A DNA stretch of 64,000 nucleotides. Origin: Rhodococcoides fascians A44A (GTDB lineage: Bacteria; Actinomycetota; Actinomycetes; Mycobacteriales; Mycobacteriaceae). Of the stretch, positions 49,718 to 57,667 are shown piece after piece. The notes under the pieces are model-generated. The model made no database searches and was not told the origin of the DNA. It saw nothing but the letters and a program-made list of their open reading frames with translations. A program made the translations under genes and the position numbers. The stretch is taken from positions 1,702,786-1,766,785 of the forward strand of contig NZ_JMEX01000008.1 of assembly GCF_000760735.1 (NCBI RefSeq). Direction: 5' to 3'. Within the stretch, counting starts at the first letter, position 1. Every line of letters starts with the position of its first letter.

Positions 49718-50650
49718 ATGATTGGACGCATGGATGTCGGGGATGAGTACGTGTACCGGTTGAAGGACGATTCGCCGTCGGAGCGGGTGCGGATCGTTTC
49801 ACTCGGGCCGCCGAAGCAGCATCGGCGGATCGTCGTGGAGTTTGGCGACGGTACGACTGAGGATGTTCCAGTTCGGCGACTGAAGGCCCCGTGGTCGAAG
49901 GTAGAGCAATACGACCGGGATGAAGAGGTTTGGACACGCTTCCGCGCTGTCGACTACGAACCGGGTGAAGAGCTGGCTGTTCGGAATGTGATGAAGATTT
50001 TGATCCCCGAAACCGTCGCCCGTAGAGACATCATGCCGGCTGATTTCACGACGACCATCGTCGACGAGCCGGAGCTGTCAAAGCTGCTCGGTATTCCCAG
50101 CGGCCAGTTGCTCGAGGACTTCGAGTCCGTGATTGTCAACGGTTTGCCGATCGTGTCCGGAATGACTTCCCTGTACATCTGCGAGATGGCCTGTAGGAAC
50201 AATCCGATGCCGGTGCTCGACGACCTGAGGGAGCGCGAGACCGAAGCGATGATTCGCTCGAAGGCCGGACACAACGAACCGTACCGCGGTGGAAAGAAGC
50301 CGCGGGTGAGCTACACCCCGCACGAGGATCACGAGTACTACCTGAGGTCGCTGCGCCCTGAGTTCGAGCTGATCCGGCAGTGGTGCGGTAATCGAGCAGT
50401 GTCGTTCCAGGAGAGGATGATTGCGGCAGAGCAGGAGTGTCACCGCCTCGAACTCATCGTCGTAGACGCACTGAAGCGAATATACGAATTGGAGGGGGAG
50501 TCGCGACAGTTCCACGCGATCAGGGACGACTACAGCCTGCGCCGGATCACCCCCGAGAGTGTGCGCCCCATAGTGGAGCGGCCGCTCTCGTGGCGAGACT
50601 GCCCGCCGCCCCCTGGGGCCAATCAGCGGTTCGGTCGCAAGTGGCGGTGA
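49718..50650 (+). CDS. Unknown protein at the right end of the prophage (possible cargo gene)
   Basis: 310 residues. The N-terminus is an SH3-like/Tudor-type beta barrel (GDEYVYRLKDDSPSERVRIVSLGPPKQHRRIVVEFGDGTTEDVPVRRLKAPW), the middle helical (NVMKILIPETVARRDIMPADF), and the C-terminus helical with RQWCGNRAVSFQERMIAAEQECHR. The orientation is opposite to the adjacent regulators and it is separated from the late operon, lying against attR, the usual place for genes expressed in the lysogen ('morons'). No known toxin or nuclease motif. Confidence 0.65.
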   Translation: MIGRMDVGDEYVYRLKDDSPSERVRIVSLGPPKQHRRIVVEFGDGTTEDVPVRRLKAPWSKVEQYDRDEEVWTRFRAVDYEPGEELAVRNVMKILIPETVARRDIMPADFTTTIVDEPELSKLLGIPSGQLLEDFESVIVNGLPIVSGMTSLYICEMACRNNPMPVLDDLRERETEAMIRSKAGHNEPYRGGKKPRVSYTPHEDHEYYLRSLRPEFELIRQWCGNRAVSFQERMIAAEQECHRLELIVVDALKRIYELEGESRQFHAIRDDYSLRRITPESVRPIVERPLSWRDCPPPPGANQRFGRKWR

Positions 50651-50656
50651 GGACGA

Positions 50657-50680
50657 CCGGTACGCAGAGAGTACGCAGCA
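50657..50680 (+). promoter_or_regulatory. Putative integrase arm-type sites, right arm
   Basis: Identical 24 bp to 11464-11487, 114 bp inside attR, with two octamers GTACGCAG 3 bp apart. Together with the left copy it would flank the core in attP. Confidence 0.65.
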
Positions 50681-50794
50681 CTGCCGACGGGCGCCGTTGC
50701 ACACCAACTCTGCCAACATCATTTACGCAGGTGAGCATCGGCCAGGCAACGCCGCCGGTCATAATCGTATTCAGCAAACGCTGAATTTGGCACT

Positions 50795-50839
50795 CTTAAA
50801 ATCCGCACAGTGTCGGTTCGAGTCCGACTGGGGGCACCA
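50795..50839 (+). repeat. attR core (tRNA 3' end)
   Basis: 45 bp identical to attL. The base before the core and the bases after differ between the two copies, defining the repeat exactly. The right-hand flank (50840 on) is host DNA. Confidence 0.92.
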
Positions 50840-50980
50840 GAGTCCAGATGGATCCATTCTCGATTGCGGCACAGCGTATTTCGATGGGCATAGATGTACT
50901 GGGTGGACGCTCGCGGATGTGTATGGACCCCGCGGAGTAGCGGATTCTGTTCGTTGTCAGAGAAGTCGTGCGTTCGGTCG
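50840..50980 (+). repeat. Right-flank repeat D, copy 1 (host DNA abutting attR)
   Basis: Aligns with 54195-54340: both have GGATCCATTCTCGATTGCG.CACAGC.TATTTCGA.GG, then .TGGACGCT.., AGCGGATTC and TCAGAGAA/TCACAGAAA in order. It shows that the sequence around 54150 is an uninterrupted version of this locus. Confidence 0.75.
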
Positions 50981-51266
50981 AGTTTGTGCTGTTCAGAGCG
51001 CTTTCGCAGGAGTGTGTTTTGCCTCGAGTGTCATGGCTCGGTGTCACAGAATGTCACAAGTCATCACGAACTGGACGCGTGCGGCACGAGTCCATCCGTC
51101 CATGCAAATGGCTTTGCCGGTGACTCGATCCATCGCGGCAATGTCATCCGAAAGTGTCATTCGAGTAGATGAAGGGGCCGCCGGCCGAAGTCGAAGGGCA
51201 CCGGATTTGTCTGGATGGGTCGCTACAGTGCAGGAACTAGCAACGATCAGAACAGAGGTGTCACGG

Positions 51267-52535
51267 GTGGCGAAGCGTCGAGGTTTTTTCGCGGAGATGC
51301 AGCACCAAAACCGGCTACGCGAACAACGTGACCGCCAGCAAGCACGAGCCCACGCGCAGGCGACTGCACGAGCTGTGCGGTTGTCGGAAAAGGCACGGCG
51401 CGATTGGGAGCGCGCGTGCGCCTCCGCCGACCGCGCGGCGAATCAAGCTTCTGCAGCGGCGGTCAAAGAACGCGCCCGCTTGCACGTGGAGGCGCAACTG
51501 GCAGAGGTCGATGCGCGAAACGCCACCTTGGCTGAGAAGTACGAGGCGATCGACGGCATCCTGGCGGCCACGCTGGACGTGGACGATTACGTCGACCTGA
51601 ACGCTTTACGACAGAAGATCGAGCATCCGCCGTTCGATCGACCGGATCTGACTACACCGACAACCCCGCCCCTACCCCTTCCGTTCCCACCAGAGCCGGT
51701 CTATGTCGAACCCGCGGCCCCCGAGGGTCTCGGCGCGATGCTGGGCGGAAGGAAACGTCACGCTGCCGCGGTGGAGCAAGCACAGGCGATGTATTGGCAA
51801 CAGCGCCAAGGGTGGGAACAGGCTATCGCTCAGCGCAACCACACCCAGGCGGCCAACGAAGACGCCTATAGGGACGCCGAAGCGAGGCGCCTACAGTCGC
51901 TCTCCGTCGCTCAGTCCGAGTACGAGGCGGAGTGTGCAGAACGCCGGAAGCAGGTGATGCAGGCGAATGTCCAGTTGGAACGGCTGATGGTCGGGCTGCA
52001 AGAGGGTGAGCCGAGCGCGCTCGAAGAGTACATATCGATCGTGCTCGGGAACTCGGTGTATCCGGAATGCTTCGAGGTCCAGCATGACTTCTCGTTCGAT
52101 GGTGCCGCCCGGGAACTCGAACTGACTGTCTCGGTTCCCTTGCCCTCGGATCTACCGACCGAGAAGTCGTTCAAGTACACCAAGGCAACTGACACGATCA
52201 CCAGCACGCCACTACCGCTGAAAGCGCGCAAGGACCGATATGCAACCGCTGTGGCCGAGGTCGCGGTCCGCACCGCCCACGAGATCTTCGAGGCGGACCG
52301 TGACGGTGTGGTCAGCACCTTGTCGATGACAGTCGGGGTCGACACCGTGGACCCGGCCACTGGCCATCCCACTCGAATCACACTGGTTGAACTGGCAACG
52401 GATCGAACCGTCTTCGAGCGGCTCAATCTATCTGGCGTCCAGGCGACCGCGACGCTCCAGCACTTGAGTGCCGGCGTATCGAAGAATCCCCATGACCTGG
52501 TACCAGTGGGCAACAAACGGGGAGTGCGCGGTTGA
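51267..52535 (+). CDS. Coiled-coil protein, partner of the DUF4041/GIY-YIG gene
   Basis: 422 residues from GTG 51267 (VAKRRGFFAEMQHQNRLREQ); the open frame runs back across attR to 50697 but only this point gives the start seen in related actinobacterial proteins and has GAGGTG near. N-terminal Ala/Arg-rich coiled coil, LAATLDVDDYVDLNALRQKIEHPPF, a Pro-rich spacer, a second coiled coil, and a C-terminal beta/alpha domain (ELELTVSVPLPSDLPTEKSFKYTKATD... YATAVAEVAVRTAHEIFEAD). Related genes pair with DUF4041 genes. It overlaps its partner by about 44 nt. Possible defence role is inference. Confidence 0.7.
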   Translation: MAKRRGFFAEMQHQNRLREQRDRQQARAHAQATARAVRLSEKARRDWERACASADRAANQASAAAVKERARLHVEAQLAEVDARNATLAEKYEAIDGILAATLDVDDYVDLNALRQKIEHPPFDRPDLTTPTTPPLPLPFPPEPVYVEPAAPEGLGAMLGGRKRHAAAVEQAQAMYWQQRQGWEQAIAQRNHTQAANEDAYRDAEARRLQSLSVAQSEYEAECAERRKQVMQANVQLERLMVGLQEGEPSALEEYISIVLGNSVYPECFEVQHDFSFDGAARELELTVSVPLPSDLPTEKSFKYTKATDTITSTPLPLKARKDRYATAVAEVAVRTAHEIFEADRDGVVSTLSMTVGVDTVDPATGHPTRITLVELATDRTVFERLNLSGVQATATLQHLSAGVSKNPHDLVPVGNKRGVRG

Positions 52536-53802
52536 GCACCTATCAGGAAAGCCCTGTCTGCGATCACGCGTGCAGGCCACGATGACAGGCCCAGAAGACG
52601 CTATCCGGGCTCTCCGAACCACTCTGGTAGCCAAAGAGCGCGAGCTGAACGATCTCTTGGATCGCCTCAAAGTGGTTGAGCAAGAACGCGACGAGGCACG
52701 ATCGCACGCTGCGCGACGGGGCTCCTCACCAACCACGGCTCCGGGGTCGGCGCCTACCGGCGTGGTGGAGACCGACGACCGGATCGTGTTGCAGGAGGTG
52801 GGCATCTACACCTACCAGCACCCCCTGGAGAACGCCGAGCAATTCCGTGAACGGTTGGCCGCGGTGCGTGACGAGATCAAGGCTGCGGTCGTCGGGGAAG
52901 AGGCCATAGTCGCATCGGACATGTTCAGCTTCAACAACTCTCTAGCCAAAGGCCGCAAGATGACTTCGGATCTGTCGAAGCTCATGCTGCGTGCCTATAA
53001 CGCCGAGGCCGACATCTGTGTCCGTACCATCCGGGCGGGAAACCTAGCGACGGCCGTAAACCGCCTTGAAAAGGCCGCCGCCACGATCGCAAAACTCGGA
53101 GACATGATGCAGATGCATGTCGCCCAGACGTATCACAGGCTGCGGGTCGAAGAACTCGAGCTCACAGCCGATTACATGATGAAAGTTCAGGAAGAGAAAC
53201 TCGCACAACGTGAGGAGCGTGAGCGTCTTCGCGAGGAACGCAAGGTCGAGCAGGAACTGGCGGCGCAAAAGGAGAAGCTGAACAAAGAACGAGCGCACTA
53301 TCAAAATGTGCTCGACTCTTTGGGTGGCCTCACCGGTGATGAGGCGCAGCGTATTCGAGTCAAGTTGGGCGAACTCGACCAGGCCATCGCACAAAACGAC
53401 TATCGTCGTGCCAACATTCGAGCTGGGTACGTGTACGTGATCAGCAACCGCGGTGCATTCGGACCGGACGTGGTCAAAATCGGTATGACCCGTCGGCTCG
53501 AACCGATGGACCGAGTCCGCGAACTGGGGAGCGCGTCGGTGCCGTTCCCATTCGACGTGCACGCGTTGTACTTCTCGGACGACGCTGTCGCATTGGAGGG
53601 GGCACTGCACGCGGCTTTTGCGACCCGTCGGCTCAATCACGCGAACCTCAGGCGTGAGTTCTTTTTCGCCGAGCCCAGTCAGGTGCGGAAGGTGTTGGCC
53701 CGGCATGTCGGGAACCTTCTGGAGTACACCGAGGAACCCGAAGCGACGCAGTATTTTCAGAGCCGGGGGAGCTGGCCGGTGAGCGTGAAGTCTCGACCCT
53801 GA
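52492..53802 (+). CDS. DUF4041 and T5orf172/MUG113 (GIY-YIG-type) protein
   Basis: 436 residues from ATG 52492 (MTWYQWATNGE; alternatives at 52468 and 52582). An N-terminal coiled coil, DUF4041 (EEAIVASDMFSFNNSLAKGRKMTSDLSKLMLRAYNAEADICVRTI), a long charged coiled coil, then a C-terminal GIY-YIG-like nuclease fold: AGYVYVISNRGAFGPDVVKIGMTRRLEPMDRVRELG ... REFFFAEP. Such proteins occur in phages and in islands (Bacillus phage and Lactococcus abortive-infection-like loci). Probably a DNA-acting nuclease; the pair is likely one unit. Confidence 0.8.
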   Translation: MTWYQWATNGECAVEHLSGKPCLRSRVQATMTGPEDAIRALRTTLVAKERELNDLLDRLKVVEQERDEARSHAARRGSSPTTAPGSAPTGVVETDDRIVLQEVGIYTYQHPLENAEQFRERLAAVRDEIKAAVVGEEAIVASDMFSFNNSLAKGRKMTSDLSKLMLRAYNAEADICVRTIRAGNLATAVNRLEKAAATIAKLGDMMQMHVAQTYHRLRVEELELTADYMMKVQEEKLAQREERERLREERKVEQELAAQKEKLNKERAHYQNVLDSLGGLTGDEAQRIRVKLGELDQAIAQNDYRRANIRAGYVYVISNRGAFGPDVVKIGMTRRLEPMDRVRELGSASVPFPFDVHALYFSDDAVALEGALHAAFATRRLNHANLRREFFFAEPSQVRKVLARHVGNLLEYTEEPEATQYFQSRGSWPVSVKSRP

Positions 53803-53894
53803 AGTTTGGCCGAACTTGGTAAAGGGCCGGTTGAAATCAGTCGGTCGACCCGGCTCGGCTCGCAGGTGGGTTCGCGGTGGGCGCACGTACGACC

Positions 53895-54149
53895 GTTCGA
53901 TGGCATAGAACGCCGGGTTACGTAGGCTATGTGCAAGACGGCATTGGCGCAGTTGGCGGGGTTCTCTCCCCGCTGTACGTCAGGATGCAGGTGGATTCAG
54001 CGTGGTCTTTGCCGAGGGCCTCGTTGACACGAGAGTGACACAACTGGGTACATCCGGGGTTGGATCGGCCTGGACGCGAATGTGCGAAAAGTGTTGTCAA
54101 ACAGGAAAATGTGGATTCATCGAAGTCCGGGTAAGTCCACTTCTCCGGA
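53895..54149 (+). repeat. Left-flank repeat U, copy 3
   Basis: Same flank as 11125-11375, including the 28-bp identity at 54025-54052. It leads without interruption into the third core at 54150. An inverted pair GTCCGG/CCGGAC (54125-54130 and 54144-54149) lies just before the core. Confidence 0.75.
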
Positions 54150-54340
54150 CCTAAAAGCCGCACAGTGTCGGTTCGAGTCCGACTGGGGGCACAGGGGTCC
54201 GTGTGGATCCATTCTCGATTGCGTCACAGCATATTTCGAGGGTGCTTGATGTGCTGAGTGGACGCTTACGGGTGCTTACGGACTTTGGTGAGCGGCGGAT
54301 TCGGCTCTGTGTCACAGAAATCGTATGTGTGGGTTTCAGA
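54150..54340 (+). repeat. Third att-like core with right-flank repeat D, copy 2 (unoccupied attachment locus)
   Basis: 54150-54194 matches the 45-bp att core with a few changes: T-to-C and T-to-G at core positions 2 and 8, and the final CCA altered to CAG. The T arm (GTCGG..TTCGAGT..CCGAC) and TGGGGGCAC are intact. From 54195 it continues as repeat D. This is what an empty site of this locus looks like. Confidence 0.8.
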
Positions 54341-54695
54341 TGTGCTGGTCAGGAGGTCTGGGGAGGCAGCTTTCCTCCTCGGTCGGTCGGAGCGCGATCG
54401 GAGGCCACTTGCTTGCGTTGTCCGATTGCAGTTTGCTACATAGTCACAGAGACGGCCGAGAGGAGGCGGCCGAGTGCCACGCGAGCCAGCTGTCCGTTGG
54501 CGTTCCGTTCCAAGAGCACGGGATTCGGTCGGTGGAGATTCCTGCAATGAAAATTCCGAGCTCGACTACTCGGCGGGTGGTGCACAGCTGTCTGCCGAAC
54601 AGTCGATCGGGAGGCCGTGTTGCGGTACGGACGATGACGATCTCCGCCCGATTCGTGCCTTGCGCGACTGAATCTGTAGCGACTCGCTCAGCGGT
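54341..54695. other. Gene-free stretch
   Basis: About 350 nt between the third attachment locus and the MerR gene. The open frames present have no protein-like composition; nothing else seen. Confidence 0.5.
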
Positions 54696-55040
54696 CTACA
54701 TGTTGTTGTTTAGGTAGTTGTTCAGGGATCTGCCGACTGCGGCAAGTCTGTCGGCTTCGGATCGAACGTCGTCGCGTAGCTCCGCAATACGTTCCAGCAG
54801 TTGAGGGCAGGCCGGCTCCGAGCGTTCGCCGAGCGTGCAAGGCAGCACGTCCTTCAGCAAAGTGGTGGGCAGCCCGATCTCGAGCAACGAGCGGATGGCT
54901 TCGACCGTCGTGACGGCATCGTCGGAGTACGTCCGATAGCCATTGCTGGCACGCTGCGATGCAAGTAACCCCTGCTGCTCGTAATAGCGCAACGAACGCA
55001 CACTGGCACCGCTGCGGTTGCTCAACTCGCCGATTTGCAC
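54696..55040 (-). CDS. MerR-family transcriptional regulator
   Basis: 114 residues from GTG 55040 (VQIGELSNRSGASVRSLRYYEQQGLLASQR); the frame extends to ATG 55139, which would overlap the divergent promoter and gene, so it is rejected. Winged helix with the RYYEQQGL signature, a helical dimerisation arm, and C-terminal Cys residues (PCTLGERSEPAC) that might bind a metal or thiol ligand. Divergent from the dehydrogenase at 55138; a MerR-type operator lies between. Likely controls that gene and itself. Confidence 0.85.
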   Translation of the reverse strand: MQIGELSNRSGASVRSLRYYEQQGLLASQRASNGYRTYSDDAVTTVEAIRSLLEIGLPTTLLKDVLPCTLGERSEPACPQLLERIAELRDDVRSEADRLAAVGRSLNNYLNNNM

Positions 55041-55098
55041 CGTGCTACTCCTCGCTGGCTCTGCCGACTCCATTGATTGCGTCGGTTCGACTGGTTTC

Positions 55099-55130
55099 TT
55101 GACCCTGACACCAGTGTCAGACTTTACGCT
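55099..55130 (+). promoter_or_regulatory. MerR-type promoter with 20-bp spacer and central dyad
   Basis: TTGACC (55099-55104) and TACGCT (55125-55130) are 20 bp apart. The spacer contains the perfect dyad CTGACAC-CA-GTGTCAG (55105-55120). MerR regulators act on such overlong spacers by untwisting DNA. The -10 ends only 7 nt before the ATG at 55138, so the mRNA is probably leaderless. Confidence 0.75.
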
Positions 55131-55137
55131 CGTGAAC

Positions 55138-56070
55138 ATGAAGCTTCAACAATCACTAAAGATCGCTGACCCACTGTCCAACCTGCCCGACCTTTCCGGT
55201 CGCGTCGCCGTCGTCACGGGCGGTGCCAGTGGCCTCGGTCTCGCTACCGGCCGCGGTTTGGCGCATCTGGGAGCCGACGTGCTCCTTGGCGTCCGCGACA
55301 GGGCTCGCGGGGAGCAGGTGCGGCGGCACATGGTCGAACAAGGCGGTCTTCGTGCCGATCAGGTTACGGTCGCGCACCTCGATTTGCTGGACCTCGAGTC
55401 GGTGTCCAAGTTCGCAGGGCAGATAGCAGATAGTCCGCTCGACCTTTTGATTCTGAACGCCGGAATCAGCAGTGTGCCATTACGACTGAGCCCCCAAGGG
55501 GTGGAAAGCCAGTTCGCCACCAATCACTTGGGGCACTACGCGCTGACCGGTGCGCTGCTGACGGCTCTGGAACGTGGCAGCGAACCCCGCGTGGTCACTG
55601 TCTCGTCCGCCCTCTACAAGCGGGCCACACTCGACCTCGACAACCTCGCGGGTGCCAACGGTTACTCACCTGGCCGCGCCTACAACAGGTCCAAGCTGGC
55701 GAACGCGATGTTCGCTGTCGATCTGGGACGCCGTCTCGCGAAGGCCGAGAGTCCGGTTCGCAGCTTCGTAGCGCACCCAGGCATGGCTCGCACACCGCTG
55801 CACGGAACTTACCCGTCGACGACCACCCGCGTGGCAACCAAGGTGATCGCCAAAGTCATCGGCAGAGACTCCGATGCGGCTGCGGTCGCTGTCCTCACCG
55901 CTGCTGCGTCGCCGCAAGTGGACCCGCAGCTGTTCTGGGGCCCTGCCGGCTCGAAGTCCCACCCAGACGTCGTCGGCGTACCCTTCACCGCGTCAGCCAC
56001 CGACGTAAGTGCGGCAGCAAAGCTCTGGGCTACTTCCGCCCGACTCTCAGGGGTGGACTACCTGCGCTGA
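55138..56070 (+). CDS. Short-chain dehydrogenase/reductase
   Basis: 310 residues. Rossmann motif T27-GGASGLG34, N-A-G (LILNAGIS), catalytic Ser in TVSSALY (about 156-157) and Y182-N-R-S-K186. Length and C-terminal extension fit the WWOX/retinol-dehydrogenase-like group of actinobacterial SDRs that use NADP(H) on carbonyls. ATG 55138 lies 7 nt after the -10, implying leaderless translation. Under control of the divergent MerR regulator. The substrate is unknown; detoxification of an inducing carbonyl compound is plausible. Confidence 0.88.
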   Translation: MKLQQSLKIADPLSNLPDLSGRVAVVTGGASGLGLATGRGLAHLGADVLLGVRDRARGEQVRRHMVEQGGLRADQVTVAHLDLLDLESVSKFAGQIADSPLDLLILNAGISSVPLRLSPQGVESQFATNHLGHYALTGALLTALERGSEPRVVTVSSALYKRATLDLDNLAGANGYSPGRAYNRSKLANAMFAVDLGRRLAKAESPVRSFVAHPGMARTPLHGTYPSTTTRVATKVIAKVIGRDSDAAAVAVLTAAASPQVDPQLFWGPAGSKSHPDVVGVPFTASATDVSAAAKLWATSARLSGVDYLR

Positions 56071-56072
56071 GG

Positions 56073-56097
56073 TTCACCGCGGCCTTTGTGCGGTGAA
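56073..56097 (+). terminator. Hairpin after the dehydrogenase gene
   Basis: TTCACCGC pairs with GCGGTGAA around a 9-nt loop, starting 3 nt after the TGA. No T-run. Confidence 0.55.
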
Positions 56098-56132
56098 TCT
56101 CGCGAGGCGAAGAACGCAGGTGGGCGCCGGTC

Positions 56133-56420
56133 CGATCGGCGTTCTACTGACTTGGGGAGAATTCGAACATCACGCGGTAGGTCTCGAAGCCGATGGCACG
56201 TATCGGTACGACAGGGCATTACCCAACGACGAGGCCCGCCCGCGGACGGTATTCGGCCGCCTCGCCGCGCACGGGCAGTTATCGACAATTGTCCTATAGC
56301 CCAACACGGTCGGGTCACTACCAGTGACCGTCGCCCGGGCGTACGGACACCGGGTGGCGTACTTGCCTGGTCTGTCGATACGCCGAATCGCAGATCTTTA
56401 TCCCGGGCAGGCCGGGGCCG
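56133..56420 (+). pseudogene. Remnant of an IS110-family transposase (N-terminal part)
   Basis: Reading in the + direction with one in-frame TAG and an early indel gives WGEFEHHAVGLEADG, a stop where related proteins have Gln (before PNTVG), then SLPVTVARAYG and VAYLPGLSIRRIADLYPGQA. These are the DEDD-type IS110 landmarks (..DQPNTIGALPVAVA.., VAYLPGLAMR..ADLYPGQAKTDARDA), but the final ADARD segment is lost. No intact IS ends seen. Confidence 0.65.
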
Positions 56421-56791
56421 CTCGATCGCCCGTGGTTCCTCGAGCAGGGTGTGTAGGCGCTGTGTAGTGGCGCCGGTCCGGGTAGAGACGTTCGAGCGGC
56501 CTGGACAAGGTACGCATCAACTTCTATCAGCCACCAGATCGGGCGCGAATTCGGAATCGCTTGATGGACCCGGAGTCCAAGGTTCCACAGGCGTCGACGG
56601 TGTACCCATCGAGCAACGTGGATCGTTGCACCGCGGTGACCGGATGACGTTCACGGCTGTCATGCACGCCTGACGGTGACGGGGTGTCAGCGAGGCGGTT
56701 GTACGACGAAGCGGTGCATATCGGGCGAACAGCACGTTAACTTGCACGGCTTGCGGTCTTTGCAAGTCCGATTGCGGATAGCGTCGCACCC
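56421..56791. other. Non-coding stretch before the RpiR-type regulator
   Basis: No gene visible. It holds an inverted pair ACTTGCA/TGCAAGT (56740-56746 and 56761-56767) within 50 nt of the regulator's GTG, a plausible operator. Confidence 0.5.
56740..56767 (+). promoter_or_regulatory. Inverted repeat upstream of the RpiR-type regulator
   Basis: 7-bp arms ACTTGCA and TGCAAGT, 14 bp apart, 24 nt before GTG 56792. Candidate autoregulatory operator; not tested. Confidence 0.45.
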
Positions 56792-57625
56792 GTGCTCATC
56801 ACAGACCTGGTCACCAGCCGGGGACACCTGCTCACCGCGAACGATCGTCGGCTCGTTGCGCTGCTGCAGTCACAACCGGCCGCGGCGTCGTATTGGTTGG
56901 CTACCGACCTGACCGGTCCACTGGGACTGCACCAATCGGCGGCCACCCGATTGGCTCAGCGGCTCGGGTTCGCTGGTTACCCGGAACTGCGAGATGCACT
57001 GCGCCAGGACTACATGACCGGGGAAGGGCCCGCGCAACGGGTCCGCGGACGACTGGACCGTCACCCGAACGGAGACGTCATCAGGGGCTTCGTGGAGGAC
57101 GAACTGGAGGCGTTGTCGGAGCTGACCCGGCATGTCGGTCAATCGCAGCTGGACCAACTTGCTGCGCGCATGGTCGCGGCAGGGCACATCTTCCTGTTCG
57201 GTCAAGGAAACGCAACCGTACTGGTGGACTTGACGAGTCGAAGGTTACAGCGGTTCGGGATGCGGGTCACCGCTCTGTCCGGGTCCCGACGTGACGTTGC
57301 AGAACGTGTCAGCAGTCTGACCTCGGCGGACGTTCTGGTGGCATTCGCGTTCCGTCGCATGCCAGCTCAGCTCGCACCCCTCCTGTCCATTGCCGCCGAC
57401 AACGACTGCTACAACGCGCTGATCACCGACACTCTGCTCTCGATGTCACCCCAACCGGACCAACTGATCGCCGCGCCACGTGGTCATGGTGACGAATTTC
57501 TCTCTCTCACAGTTCCTATGGCGATCGTCAATGCCTTGGTGCTCACCGTCGCTCGCCGCCAACCCGACGAGTCGAACCGCTCGCTGGACCGACTTGCCCA
57601 TCTGCTCGACCAGCTCGACGCCTGA
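56792..57625 (+). CDS. RpiR/MurR-family regulator with SIS domain
   Basis: 277 residues, GTG start. N-terminal HTH_6 domain (LLTANDRRLVALLQSQPAAASYWLATDL then QSAATRLAQRLGFAGYPELRDAL) and a C-terminal SIS sugar-phosphate-isomerase-like domain (IFLFGQGNATVLVDLTSRRLQRFGMRV ... VLVAFAFRR). These regulators sense phosphorylated sugars or related compounds. Located 42 nt upstream of an ABC importer, which it most likely controls. Confidence 0.88.
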   Translation: MLITDLVTSRGHLLTANDRRLVALLQSQPAAASYWLATDLTGPLGLHQSAATRLAQRLGFAGYPELRDALRQDYMTGEGPAQRVRGRLDRHPNGDVIRGFVEDELEALSELTRHVGQSQLDQLAARMVAAGHIFLFGQGNATVLVDLTSRRLQRFGMRVTALSGSRRDVAERVSSLTSADVLVAFAFRRMPAQLAPLLSIAADNDCYNALITDTLLSMSPQPDQLIAAPRGHGDEFLSLTVPMAIVNALVLTVARRQPDESNRSLDRLAHLLDQLDA

Positions 57626-57667
57626 TCCCTTCTCTCGCTCACTCACCCCCATCATCGGAGGATCGTC

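Larger units (their letters stand above)
11376..50839. mobile_element. Temperate siphovirus prophage, apparently complete
   Basis: Bounded by a 45-bp perfect direct repeat (11376-11420 and 50795-50839); one unit is 39,419 bp. It has a leftward integrase and repressor, rightward early, replication, packaging, head, tail, lysis and spike genes, and a right-end regulatory block. No inactivating break was seen in a structural gene. The genome plan (HNH next to terminase, SPP1-type portal, HK97-fold capsid, long tape measure, Gp37-like tail protein, GH19 and M23 lysins) fits Rhodococcus/Gordonia-type siphophages. Confidence 0.92.

Noticed and set aside
50697..51266. N-terminal extension of the coiled-coil gene across attR
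   Set aside because: It would cross the att core and repeat D, read as shadow sequence, and related proteins start at VAKRRGFF (51267).
56086..56673. 195-codon open frame after the dehydrogenase
   Set aside because: Arg/Gly/Ser-rich frame produced by high GC; the same DNA reads as an IS110 remnant in another frame.
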